Origin: CAYPFY01 sp964410105
Lineage (GTDB): Bacteria > Bacteroidota > Ignavibacteria > UBA10030 > SZUA-254
Assembly (NCBI GenBank): GCA_964410105.1
Contig: CAYPFY010000010.1
Coordinates: forward strand, 75,636-139,635
Reading direction: 5' to 3'
Length of the DNA: 64,000 nucleotides
Shown: in pieces, positions 43,749 through 52,551 of the stretch
Layout: every line of letters starts with the position of its first letter
Position numbering within the stretch: position 1 is the stretch's first letter
Position numbers and translations under genes: made by a program
The notes under the pieces: generated by a model
The model's database searches: none
Told to the model about the DNA's origin: nothing
Seen by the model: the letters and a program-made list of their open reading frames with translations, nothing else

Positions 43749-43764
43749 AGCGAACAGCGCGCCC

Positions 43765-46530
43765 TCAGAGCGGAGGGCCGACGGAGAAGTACAGAAGGAG
43801 CGGTCCGACTGTGAGGGGGGAGTTCGGCAGATCCTGCTGAAAATAAAAGCTCTTCCCCATCCCGACCGAGGCCTGGCCGATGGGCGTATCGAGGGCGATC
43901 TCCAGACCGATGCCATGGCGGAAGCGATTCAGTTTCAGTTCCTGAGGCACGAGGGAAATTGTGCCGAGGTCGTAGCGGGCTTTCAGGTACGTTTCGAAGA
44001 GCAATCTGAACGGGAACGAGAACCTATACTCCATATTCACGAGAAAAATCTGACGCCCGCGGCTGTCGTCCTCCCGAAGCCCGGTAAATGAATTAAACCC
44101 GCCCAGGCTGAATTGCTCAGCCAGGGGGAGAGTCTGGTCGGCGAAGCCGACGGTGACCTTCGGATGGAGGGTATGGCGCGGGAGAAATGTATGGTACGAC
44201 TCATAGGAGACCCCGATCTTACCGAACTGAGCCTCGCTCCCGAAGCTCTTCAGGGCGGCTTCATAGGCCACGGAGAGCTGCATCCCTTCGGTGGGAAATG
44301 AGAACTTATCCTCGGTGTCGATGATGCTCTGGAGCCTGAGCCCTACGTAGCGGTATTGCTCCGGAGTGAACCCTGCGCCAGACAATGCGTCGATCGTGTG
44401 GTGTTCCCACCGTAGCTCCGCCGTGATGTCGCCGAGGCGCTTGAAATTGCTCCCGAAAGTGATCGAGGCCCCGGTCTTCGTCTGGCGGTATCTCCCCTGC
44501 TCTATACGGTCCCAGTGCTCGCTGGTGAGGGAGGGATCGTCCTGGTAGGTGAAAACATCCCGCGACGAGACATAGCCTCTCAGGTTGAACGTCAGATAGG
44601 TATTGAATATACGGTTAATGGTATACTCCGCCCTCAGCCCCCGGTCCCGGTAGCCGTACCGGAGGACGACCCCGAGGTCCTCCCACGCCCCCCGAAAATT
44701 CGCATCTCGGACGTCGATTGTGCTGACGAGCCCGTGCTCGTCGTCGGCATGGAAGCCGAGCCGGAGCAGTTCCGAGCTCTTCTCTTTCACTTTAAGGAAG
44801 ACGACCGGCTGGTTCGCCGAGTAGCGGACATCGAGGAGGACATAGTCAAACAGGCCGGTGCTCTTGATATTGACAATCCCCTGAGACGCCTTGTCGATAC
44901 TAAAGACCTCCCCCTCGTCGAGCGGAAATTCCCGGCGGATGATGTAGTCGCGCGTCTTCTCATTCCCTTCGTACCGGATCTGTGAAATCCGCCCCTCGTT
45001 GATGAAAAAGCTGCAGCTCCCGGAGTCGCGATCCACCCTGAGGGATTCGACGCGCGCCAGGGAGTATCCCTTCTTGCGGTAAAGGGCCAAGACGTTTTCC
45101 ATTGCGGACTGGATGCCCGAGGGACTGGCGTCCGTCCCGGCCAGGCCTTCGAGCGCCTGGCGGACGTCCCCGCTCGAGACGAGGGCATTGCCGGAAAACG
45201 CAATTTTATCGATCGGATGGTTCTTCCGCGCGTGCCAGGTGATCTCGACGGGGCTCCCGACCTCGCGCACCACGGCGGAGAGCTCGGAATACTCACCCGT
45301 GAGAGCGGCTTCATTCAGATATCGGCGGACTCTGCTCGGGGAGAGGGAATCATGGAGGGCGTCCGCCGCAAGTTCCGCCCGCAGGGAATCGGGAGGGGGG
45401 TCGCCCTCGAAGCGGAGAATGACATCGTGGTACGTTTCACCGTCGAGGGTTTTGGGCGTGTGAGCGTCGATCGCCCCCAGGATGGAGGGTACGCTCGCCT
45501 CGGCGACACGTTCGCCCGTCCCGATGAGCGTGTCGATCCGCGAAAAATCGGAGGCGATGCGGCTCACGCTTTCCGGGGTGATGACCACGTCGGCCAGCTT
45601 CAGCTGCTGACGGTTCGATTCCTGCATCATGATGGTCATGATCTGGTCGGCGATTTCCCAGGGGAGGCCCAGCTGGCCCAGGCTCCGCATGGAGCTCGTC
45701 GAATTGACCACGATGACGATATCGCATCCCAAGGACCGGGCCACATCGGCCGGGATATTCGATGTCAGCCCGCCGTCGACCATGACGAGAGAATCCTTCT
45801 GGACCGGCGAATAGAGGAGAGGGACGGTGACGCTTGCCCTCATGGCCTCGGCGAGCGACCCGCGGTCAAGGAGGATCCTCCGTCCTGAGATCAGGTCTGT
45901 GGCTGTCGCCCTGAAAGGCACTTTCAGATCGTCAAATGTCGGGATGGGGTGATACAGCGATTGCAGCGTCAGATAGGAAAAGAAATTTGAGAGCCTCTGT
46001 CCGCCCGATATGGAGGAGGGGATAATCGGTTCCAGACCCTCGAATCGAATGAGCAGATACCCTTCCTGGAGCGCCTGTTTCTGTCCGACAAAGAGATCTG
46101 TCCGTTTCGTCTCCTCGGAGAAGGAGAGAAGATCGCTCCAGTTCGTGTGGAGCGCGATGTCCTCGAGCTGTGCAGTGGAGTATCCGGCGGCGTAGAGCCC
46201 CCCGACAACGCTCCCGAGGCTGTTTCCGACGATGAGATCGATCGGGATATGGTGTCGTTCCAGGACGCGGAGAACTCCGATCTGCGCAAGGCCCCTCGCT
46301 CCGCCGCCGCTCAGGACGAGGCCTATCTTGGGCCGAGTTGAGTCACGGGCCGGATGGCCGTGTATGCCGTGAATCCAGGCGGGCATAACGCTGGGGCGGA
46401 TCGTGACAACTTTTTTCTGGGGATACGCCGGCGACGTGAAGACCAGGAGAGCGAGCAATGTGTAGACTGCCGTATACACTCGGATTATGTGCAGACTCTG
46501 AAAAGTATGGATTTTCGCATGGAGAATCAA
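43765..46530 (-). CDS. Patatin-like phospholipase fused to POTRA/Omp85 barrel
   Basis: A 921-residue protein. After a signal region (to about residue 38) comes a patatin lipase domain (about 68-330): IGLVLSGGGARGLAQIGVL oxyanion loop, nucleophile Ser in IVGNSLGSVVGGLYAAG, and catalytic Asp in VMVDGGLTSNIP. POTRA-like segments follow (about 375-590; IDKIAFSGNALVSSGDVRQAL and ISQIRYEGNEKTRDYIIRRE), then a C-terminal Omp85 barrel to about 921 (LGGFNSFTGLREDDSRG; ending LLYFSVGPPL). This plan resembles type Vd autotransporters (PlpD) and is common in Bacteroidota. It starts 6 bases after the glycosyltransferase stop. A surface or periplasmic lipase acting on phospholipids is inferred. Confidence 0.93.
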   Translation of the reverse strand: MILHAKIHTFQSLHIIRVYTAVYTLLALLVFTSPAYPQKKVVTIRPSVMPAWIHGIHGHPARDSTRPKIGLVLSGGGARGLAQIGVLRVLERHHIPIDLIVGNSLGSVVGGLYAAGYSTAQLEDIALHTNWSDLLSFSEETKRTDLFVGQKQALQEGYLLIRFEGLEPIIPSSISGGQRLSNFFSYLTLQSLYHPIPTFDDLKVPFRATATDLISGRRILLDRGSLAEAMRASVTVPLLYSPVQKDSLVMVDGGLTSNIPADVARSLGCDIVIVVNSTSSMRSLGQLGLPWEIADQIMTIMMQESNRQQLKLADVVITPESVSRIASDFSRIDTLIGTGERVAEASVPSILGAIDAHTPKTLDGETYHDVILRFEGDPPPDSLRAELAADALHDSLSPSRVRRYLNEAALTGEYSELSAVVREVGSPVEITWHARKNHPIDKIAFSGNALVSSGDVRQALEGLAGTDASPSGIQSAMENVLALYRKKGYSLARVESLRVDRDSGSCSFFINEGRISQIRYEGNEKTRDYIIRREFPLDEGEVFSIDKASQGIVNIKSTGLFDYVLLDVRYSANQPVVFLKVKEKSSELLRLGFHADDEHGLVSTIDVRDANFRGAWEDLGVVLRYGYRDRGLRAEYTINRIFNTYLTFNLRGYVSSRDVFTYQDDPSLTSEHWDRIEQGRYRQTKTGASITFGSNFKRLGDITAELRWEHHTIDALSGAGFTPEQYRYVGLRLQSIIDTEDKFSFPTEGMQLSVAYEAALKSFGSEAQFGKIGVSYESYHTFLPRHTLHPKVTVGFADQTLPLAEQFSLGGFNSFTGLREDDSRGRQIFLVNMEYRFSFPFRLLFETYLKARYDLGTISLVPQELKLNRFRHGIGLEIALDTPIGQASVGMGKSFYFQQDLPNSPLTVGPLLLYFSVGPPL

Positions 46531-46536
46531 GAATTC

Positions 46537-47649
46537 CTACCGCCGGCGGCAGTCATCCCACCACCGGGCGATGAGGTGACCGAGATTTTCTCTGAATGAC
46601 GCTTCGTCGAATTTTTCCGCATGAGCCCTCATCCTCCCGGGGTCGAACGACGTCCCCCGGAAGGTCTGCAATGCGTGGCGCAGGCTCGATGCAGACTGCT
46701 CCGCAAAAAGGATCCCCGTTATGCCATCGAGCACGGTTTCCCGTACTCCTCCCTTCCCGTAGGCGATCACCGGCTTGCCGCACGCCATCGCTTCGACCGG
46801 CGCGATGCCGAAATCCTCTTCCCCCGGAAGTATCAATGCCCGGCAGCGCCGGAGGTACCGCGTGACCTCCGCGTCCGGCACGTATCCCACAAATTCCACA
46901 TTCGATGTGGCTGCGGCTTTCAGCCTTCTTTCCTCCGACCCCGTGCCGATGACGATCAGCCGCTCCTTGAGCGTGCTGAAGGCCTCCACGGCGATATCGA
47001 TCCGCTTGTAGGGCACGAGGGCAGAAAGGACAAGGTAGTAGCCGTCGTTCTCATCCGAGAGCGAAAACCGGCCGGTGTCGACCGGAGGGTAGAGAACTTC
47101 CGAGTCCCGGGAGTATATCCGTGAGATCCGTTCCTGGACATAGCGCGAGTTGGCGATGAAGCGATCGACCGTCCGTGAAGTCCGGACGTCCCACCGCTGC
47201 AGAAAATCGCGGAGGAAAAACATGGCTGCCCGGACCGGGACCGGCGACCTTCCCGGGCCGAAATACTGTTCGTACTGATCCCAGATATACCTCATGGGAG
47301 TATGGCAGTAACAAATATGGAGGCAGCCGTTCCTCGGCCGGATTCCCTTGGCAGAGGAAGAGCTGCTCGAGATGACAAGATCGAAGCCCCGCAGGTCGAA
47401 CGAGCCGAACGCGGCCGGAAACAGAGGAAGATAGTACTGATAACGCGTCTCAGCCCGGGGGAGGTGCTGGACGAACGAGGGAACGATCTTCATCCGTTCG
47501 ATGGGGGGGGACGCGGAGCCCGCGCGGTGGACGAGAGTGAAAAGCGTCGCCGCGGGAAACATCTCGCACAAAACCTCGAGGACGCGTTCGCCACCCCGCA
47601 TGCTGACGAGCCAGTCATGGACGATCGCGATATTTTTCGGCTCTTCCAT
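46537..47649 (-). CDS. Glycosyltransferase family 4
   Basis: A 370-residue GT-B enzyme. The N-terminal acceptor domain starts IAIVHDWLVSMRGGERVLEVL, with RGGER at the donor-phosphate loop. The C-terminal donor domain has LVLSALVPYKRIDIAVEAF and the E-x7-E motif EEDFGIAPVEAMACGKPVIAYGKGG. Probable role: adding a sugar to a lipid-linked glycan at the inner membrane; the sugar cannot be told. It heads the operon GT4-patatin/Omp85-archease-rtcB. It is divergent to the hydrolase gene, whose promoter lies in the 103-base gap. Confidence 0.92.
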   Translation of the reverse strand: MEEPKNIAIVHDWLVSMRGGERVLEVLCEMFPAATLFTLVHRAGSASPPIERMKIVPSFVQHLPRAETRYQYYLPLFPAAFGSFDLRGFDLVISSSSSSAKGIRPRNGCLHICYCHTPMRYIWDQYEQYFGPGRSPVPVRAAMFFLRDFLQRWDVRTSRTVDRFIANSRYVQERISRIYSRDSEVLYPPVDTGRFSLSDENDGYYLVLSALVPYKRIDIAVEAFSTLKERLIVIGTGSEERRLKAAATSNVEFVGYVPDAEVTRYLRRCRALILPGEEDFGIAPVEAMACGKPVIAYGKGGVRETVLDGITGILFAEQSASSLRHALQTFRGTSFDPGRMRAHAEKFDEASFRENLGHLIARWWDDCRRR

Positions 47650-47686
47650 GGGAGAATATACGAAGATTGTCTTTTGAAATCCGGGG

Positions 47687-47717
47687 TTGCTTCACTCTTC
47701 CGTGCTTCCTATATTTG
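47687..47717 (+). promoter_or_regulatory. Promoter of the hydrolase-peptidase pair
   Basis: TTG (47687-47689), exactly 20 bases, TATATTTG (47710-47717): a perfect Bacteroidota -7 element. The start codon is at 47753. The TTG at 47687, an apparent alternative start, is the -33 element instead. Confidence 0.65.
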
Positions 47718-47752
47718 GGGACTCCGATCATGGCCCCAGTCCGACTTTTCGA

Positions 47753-48661
47753 ATGACGTTCTTCGCCGCGCTGCTCACCGCGTTCATCGTCTTCCTGCTC
47801 TCGGCCACGCTCGTCCTCTTCATCATCGGCCCGACGCTTCTCTTGAAGCCCCGGCGGCGCACGGCTGATTTCTACCTCCAGCTCGGAAGGCCGGTATCCC
47901 CCTCCGATGTCGGCCTCTCGTACGAAGAAATCAATGTCATCGTCGACACCGATATCAAGCTCAACAGCTGGCTCATCCGCGCGGGGGGGCCGTCTCCGCG
48001 GGGGACGATCATCTACCTGCATGGAGTCGCGGACTGCAAGATCGACGGGATCAGGTTTGCGAAGCTCATGCACGACAATTCCTATAACGTTTTCCTCTAC
48101 GACTCACGCGGCCACGGGAACAGCGGGGGATCCTATTGCACGTACGGTTACTACGAGAAGCATGACGTCATCCGCGTGATCGACTACCTGCTGGAGAGGA
48201 CCGATATCCGGCCCGGCTCATTCGGCCTGTTCGGCACGTCGATGGGGGCTGCCGTTGCCCTGCAGGCCGCTGCGATCGACAGACGGATCTCCGCCGTGGT
48301 TTCTGAAAACTCGTTTTCCACCCTCCGGACAATTTTTGACGATTACCAAAGACGGATGATCAAATTGCCGTTCCATTACCTGCGGAACATGGTCATCGTG
48401 AGATCGGAGTTCGAGGCGAATTTCAAGGCGAGCGAGGTTTCTCCCGTCGACGCGGTCCGGCAGATCCACATACCTCTCCTCTTCATCTATGGAACGGACG
48501 ACCGCCGGATCAATTACCGTTACTCCATTCTCCTTCATAAAGACGCGAACGACCCGAAAGACATCCTGGCCATCGAGGGGGCCTCGCACACCGACATATG
48601 GGACGTGGCGGGCGAAAAGTACGAGCGGAAGCTCACGGATTTTTTCAGGAAAAACCTATGA
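47753..48661 (+). CDS. Membrane-anchored alpha/beta hydrolase
   Basis: A 302-residue protein with one N-terminal hydrophobic helix (TFFAALLTAFIVFLLSATLV) and a cytosolic- or periplasmic-facing alpha/beta hydrolase domain. Motifs: TIIYLHGVADCK (oxyanion His-Gly), YDSRGHGNSGG, nucleophile elbow GTSMGAA, Asp in IYGTDDRRI, and His in EGASHTDIWD. Related to the serine-aminopeptidase-S33/BAAT-like hydrolases; substrate unknown. The ATG at 47753 follows the promoter by 35 bases. Its stop overlaps the next gene's start as ATGA. Confidence 0.9.
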   Translation: MTFFAALLTAFIVFLLSATLVLFIIGPTLLLKPRRRTADFYLQLGRPVSPSDVGLSYEEINVIVDTDIKLNSWLIRAGGPSPRGTIIYLHGVADCKIDGIRFAKLMHDNSYNVFLYDSRGHGNSGGSYCTYGYYEKHDVIRVIDYLLERTDIRPGSFGLFGTSMGAAVALQAAAIDRRISAVVSENSFSTLRTIFDDYQRRMIKLPFHYLRNMVIVRSEFEANFKASEVSPVDAVRQIHIPLLFIYGTDDRRINYRYSILLHKDANDPKDILAIEGASHTDIWDVAGEKYERKLTDFFRKNL

Positions 48662-50895
48662 TCCTCCTTGCCCTCCTGCTCCTTTCGGGACGCGGAGCTG
48701 ACCAGAATTTTTCTGAGGATCGGGCCATGCGGGATCTCCGCCATCTCTGCGTCGAGATCGGCCCGCGCCCGATGGGGTCTCCTGCCGAACAGGAGGCGCT
48801 CAGATTCGCCGCGGAGGAATTCCGAAAGTCAGGCTGCGATACGGCCTACATCATGCCGATGGTGATGACCGCTTCGGCGAATACAACGAGCGGCGTCGCC
48901 GTCGGGATCAAGCGGGGGCGTACCGGCCGAATGATCGTTTTCGGGGGGCACATCGATTCCGAGGGGCCCGAGGTGCCGGGGGCTGACGATGACGGTTCGG
49001 GGGCGGTGACCGTGCTGGAGCTTGCCCGGGTATTCGGGAAAAAGAGATCCGAATCGACGCTCGTTTTCTGCTGCTTCGGGGGCGAGGAGCAGGGGCTGAA
49101 AGGTTCCCGGCATTTTGTCGCCTCCTTTCCCGATATCGACAGCGTGGGCTTCATGATACAGCTCGACATGGCGAACGGGCTCAGAGTCCTGGACATGGAC
49201 CCGGACGCCAGAGTCTGGAGCGCACCGGCATGGCTCGTGCGAGGGGCTGTGGAGGAGTACCGGAAGCTGGGATACGACAATCTCCGGTATCCGACCCATT
49301 TTTTTTCCCTCAACTATTCTTCATCGCTGGGAGCGAGTTCCGACCATGAGTCGTTCCTGGATGCGGGCATCCCGGCGATCGATTTCTCCTCCGACGTTGG
49401 AAAACCGATTCACACGCCCCGCGACAACATCCAAAACTTCGAACCGGGCGGCATCCGGCGCTCGGGCCTCCTTGCCGAGAGGATTGTAGAGCGCTTCGAC
49501 GGAAAAATTCCGGGCCGCGACCTCGAGCGTTACTGGCTCTATATCATCGGAGGCGTTCCTCTTACGATCCCGATATGGGGGCTGAAGGTTTTTCTCGTGA
49601 TCGCGGTTGCGATGGCTGCGGTGGCATGCATCGCGGTAGGATTACGCCGCGCGCAGCCAAGCCCCCCTCCGGGCGTCCGGGGATGGTCTTTTGTGAAAAT
49701 GCTGGCGTTCGCAGTCATGATAGTCTCCTGCGGATGGTTTTCAGCCGATCTGGTCGGTTTGATTCGGGGCCTTCGGCACCCCTGGTACACATCGATCGAC
49801 CTCTTCATCCTCCAGGCGGTTCTCGGTGCTCTTATCGGCGCCTGGCTTATTGTGAGAAGCGAAGGGCTGAAACTATCTCTTTCCCCCTTTCGTCACGCCC
49901 TCTTTTGCCTCATCCCGCTCATGGTTATGACCCTTTGTGCGGCATTGATCAACATCAAAGTGGCCGTTGACCCCGCTGCGTCGCTGATTCTCCTCAGCGC
50001 GTCGCTGATCGTGCGGTCGAGCGTTGTTCGCGGCGCGTTTCTCATCCTCTCCCCTCTTCCGGTCTTCCGGCTCGTTATCTCAGAGTGGCGGGACTTTCTC
50101 TTCCGCGCCTTCGGGAATATCAACACCGAGGGGATCATCCGGTGGTCAGCCTATAACGGAAGCATGATCGTCTTCTTCACTCTCCTTCTCCTCCCCTTCT
50201 GTTTTGGTGCCGTGGCCGTTGTGCTCGACAGCGGGCGGGAGCAAACGGTCGTATCCAGCCTCCGCTCGAGAGTCCTCGTGGGGGCGTTCCTCCTGGCATT
50301 CGTCACGCTGACAGCCTACCTCTCGACGGTACCGGTCTACACCAGTCTCTGGTACCGGGACGTCCGGATCAATGAGCGCTACGACATGGATTCAGGGAAG
50401 GGTGAACTGGCGTTCAGAAGTGCGGAGTTTCTGTCTGGAAAAGTCCGCCATAACACCGATACGACCCTTCCGGGGCGCTCGATCATGGCGACAATACCGC
50501 CGGGAAAATTCGACCCGAGCTGGGTTCACGTGGCACGAAGGGAGAGCGTCACCTCCTCCCGGGGGGACGATATCGACTACGAGGTCTCGCTCCGCGTCGA
50601 CGCCTTCCGGAGACCCCTGAGCGTCACTTATGCGATCGAGGGAAAGACCCTGAAGAATTTCGACAGCGAGTGGAGATTTACCACAAGCGGAACCGGCTCT
50701 TCCCTGCGCTGGTTTTCGTACCCGGACTCGGAGCTTGTCATCCCGGTAAAATTCTCGCTTCCGCGGGGAGACAGCGCGCGGGAGAATCTGGACATCGTCT
50801 TCGACACTCTCAACTACCCGGTCAGATACGAGGGGGAGCTGACGTACACCATTCCGCGCACGACCTTTTCAACATCGCACGTCTACCGGCGCTGA
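48658..50895 (+). CDS. M28-family metallopeptidase with C-terminal membrane domain
   Basis: A 745-residue protein. A short signal (MILLALLLLSGRGA) leads to an M28 di-zinc aminopeptidase-like domain (about 18-285). Metal ligands and catalytic residues are visible: GGHIDSEG (His, Asp), PGADDDGSGA (bridging Asp), CCFGGEEQGL (Glu pair), QLDMANG (Asp) and KPIHTPRDN (His). Then 8-9 hydrophobic helices (about 295-580) and a soluble C-terminal beta region (about 590-745) follow. The layout resembles Fxna/ER-type M28 proteins, in which a peptidase is joined to a membrane bundle. The ATG at 48658 overlaps the hydrolase stop, so expression is coupled. Substrate unknown. Confidence 0.9.
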   Translation: MILLALLLLSGRGADQNFSEDRAMRDLRHLCVEIGPRPMGSPAEQEALRFAAEEFRKSGCDTAYIMPMVMTASANTTSGVAVGIKRGRTGRMIVFGGHIDSEGPEVPGADDDGSGAVTVLELARVFGKKRSESTLVFCCFGGEEQGLKGSRHFVASFPDIDSVGFMIQLDMANGLRVLDMDPDARVWSAPAWLVRGAVEEYRKLGYDNLRYPTHFFSLNYSSSLGASSDHESFLDAGIPAIDFSSDVGKPIHTPRDNIQNFEPGGIRRSGLLAERIVERFDGKIPGRDLERYWLYIIGGVPLTIPIWGLKVFLVIAVAMAAVACIAVGLRRAQPSPPPGVRGWSFVKMLAFAVMIVSCGWFSADLVGLIRGLRHPWYTSIDLFILQAVLGALIGAWLIVRSEGLKLSLSPFRHALFCLIPLMVMTLCAALINIKVAVDPAASLILLSASLIVRSSVVRGAFLILSPLPVFRLVISEWRDFLFRAFGNINTEGIIRWSAYNGSMIVFFTLLLLPFCFGAVAVVLDSGREQTVVSSLRSRVLVGAFLLAFVTLTAYLSTVPVYTSLWYRDVRINERYDMDSGKGELAFRSAEFLSGKVRHNTDTTLPGRSIMATIPPGKFDPSWVHVARRESVTSSRGDDIDYEVSLRVDAFRRPLSVTYAIEGKTLKNFDSEWRFTTSGTGSSLRWFSYPDSELVIPVKFSLPRGDSARENLDIVFDTLNYPVRYEGELTYTIPRTTFSTSHVYRR

Positions 50896-50931
50896 TATAC
50901 TAGAGGTGAGCCCCTTCCCGGCGCTGGAGCT

Positions 50932-51894
50932 TCATTTCTTCGCCCGGAGTTTTCCGAGGATAGAGAGCATATCCTCCGGAATCTCCGAATCGAACGAGAG
51001 ATGCTCGCGCGTGGCAGGGTGGACGAATCCGATCGTCTTGGCATGGAGGGCCTGCCGGTGAATCCTCGAGAGAAACTCATGAACTTCCCTTTTCGATTCC
51101 GATCCGCCCCAGGCGATCCGGCGCCCGCCGTAGGTAGGGTCGCCGAACACCGGGTGTCCGACATGGTGGAGGTGAACGCGTATCTGGTGGGTCCTTCCGG
51201 TCCTGAGCGTGAGCCGGAGGAGCGAGAGGTAGTCGAAATTCTCCAAAACCTCATACTCCGTGCGAGCCGATTTTCCGGTTTCCGTCACGGCGATCTTTTT
51301 CCTGTCAGATTTGCTGCGGCCCACGGGAGCGGAGATGAACCCGCTCCGTTTCTCGAACAGGCCCCAGACGATGGCCCAGTATTCCCGGGAAACAGTCCGT
51401 TCGGAGAATTGCCGTGCGAGCCTGGCGTGCGTGGCGTCATCTTTCGCGACGACCATAAGACCCGAGGTATCCTTGTCGAGCCGGTGAACTATGCCGGGCC
51501 GGGTCGGCTCATTGAGCGTGGAGAGTTTTCTGCTGTGGTGGAGGAGGGCGTTGACGAGAGTGCCCGTATAGTTGCCGTAGGCGGGGTGGGTCACCATGCC
51601 GGCCGGCTTATTGAGGACGATGAGGCAGTCGTCCTCGAACAGGATATCAAGCGGAATGTCTTCCGGAAGCACCTCGGACGGCGGCGGACCCGGGATGGTC
51701 ACCGAAATGACTTCGCCGGGAGAGATTTTGTGGCTGGAACGGGCGCGCTTTCCGTCGATCAGGACGAGGCCTGCTTCGATCGCCTGCTGAACTTTTGACC
51801 GGGTGGCATTTTCGACATGGTGGGTGAGGAAAACGTCGAGCCGTTCACGAACCTTTCCGGGAGGCACGCGGATTTCGAACTCTCGGGCGGGCAC
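50932..51894 (-). CDS. rluD: RluD-type 23S rRNA pseudouridine synthase
   Basis: The 320-residue protein has an N-terminal S4 RNA-binding domain (RLDVFLTHHVENATRSKVQQ) and the RluA-family catalytic domain with catalytic Asp in GIVHRLDKDTSGLMVVAK, plus LTLRTGRTHQIRVHL. The start is a GTG at 51894, 5 bases after the lspA stop; it is the last gene of the housekeeping operon. RluD normally modifies helix 69; the exact target among RluA/C/D members is not certain from sequence alone. Confidence 0.93.
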   Translation of the reverse strand: MPAREFEIRVPPGKVRERLDVFLTHHVENATRSKVQQAIEAGLVLIDGKRARSSHKISPGEVISVTIPGPPPSEVLPEDIPLDILFEDDCLIVLNKPAGMVTHPAYGNYTGTLVNALLHHSRKLSTLNEPTRPGIVHRLDKDTSGLMVVAKDDATHARLARQFSERTVSREYWAIVWGLFEKRSGFISAPVGRSKSDRKKIAVTETGKSARTEYEVLENFDYLSLLRLTLRTGRTHQIRVHLHHVGHPVFGDPTYGGRRIAWGGSESKREVHEFLSRIHRQALHAKTIGFVHPATREHLSFDSEIPEDMLSILGKLRAKK

Positions 51895-51899
51895 AAGTG

Positions 51900-52532
51900 T
51901 CAGCCTGCGGGGGGGTCTGGGGGGGTCGTCTCGGGCGACATGGCCGGAACGACCGACGACGGGCCGCTGGAGTCCACGGCGGGGAGTGAGGACTCGCTCT
52001 GGGCGGTTCTCCGGTGTGCGAAAAGCATGAGGATCACCCCGCAGCTCACCGAGGCATCGGCCACGTTGAAGACGGGCCAGCGGGAGAGATGGTAGCCCAG
52101 GAAGTTGATATTGAAGAAATCCGCGTCGATGAAGTCGACGACCTTGCCGTAGAACATCGCGCCCTCGTTGAAAAGGACCCCATAGAAGACGCGGTCGATG
52201 AGATTGCCGACCGCCCCACCGAGGATGAGGGCGAGCGAGACGCGGAAAACGAGATTTTCATTTCGCGCCTTATACAGGTAGAACAGGATGCCGGCGCTGG
52301 CGATGATGGAAAAAATGGAAAAAAACAACTTGCCCCCGATATCGATCCCGAAAGCCATTCCGGGGTTTTCGATATAGGTGAGGCGGAGATAATCGCCAAA
52401 AATGGGCCGGCTGCTGCCAAGGCGCAGGCCCGCCAGGTGGATTCCGAGGAACGGGATACTCACTCCCTTGACGATCAGCTTTGTTATCTGGTCGGCGAGG
52501 ACGATGAACGCGCTCAGATTCAGGATTCTCAT
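51900..52532 (-). CDS. lspA: Lipoprotein signal peptidase (signal peptidase II)
   Basis: Inner-membrane aspartic protease that removes signal peptides from prolipoproteins, such as the several encoded in this window. The 210-residue protein has four helices and the two catalytic Asp motifs VGNLIDRVFYG and FNVADASVSCGV, and ENPGMAFG near residue 56. A 40-residue Ser/Pro-rich tail (from about residue 172) extends beyond the usual length of about 165. It lies between the dksA-like gene (19 bases) and rluD (5 bases); lspA-rluD is a frequent pair. Confidence 0.96.
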   Translation of the reverse strand: MRILNLSAFIVLADQITKLIVKGVSIPFLGIHLAGLRLGSSRPIFGDYLRLTYIENPGMAFGIDIGGKLFFSIFSIIASAGILFYLYKARNENLVFRVSLALILGGAVGNLIDRVFYGVLFNEGAMFYGKVVDFIDADFFNINFLGYHLSRWPVFNVADASVSCGVILMLFAHRRTAQSESSLPAVDSSGPSSVVPAMSPETTPPDPPAG

Positions 52533-52551
52533 TCGATTTCCGGGCGAGAGG

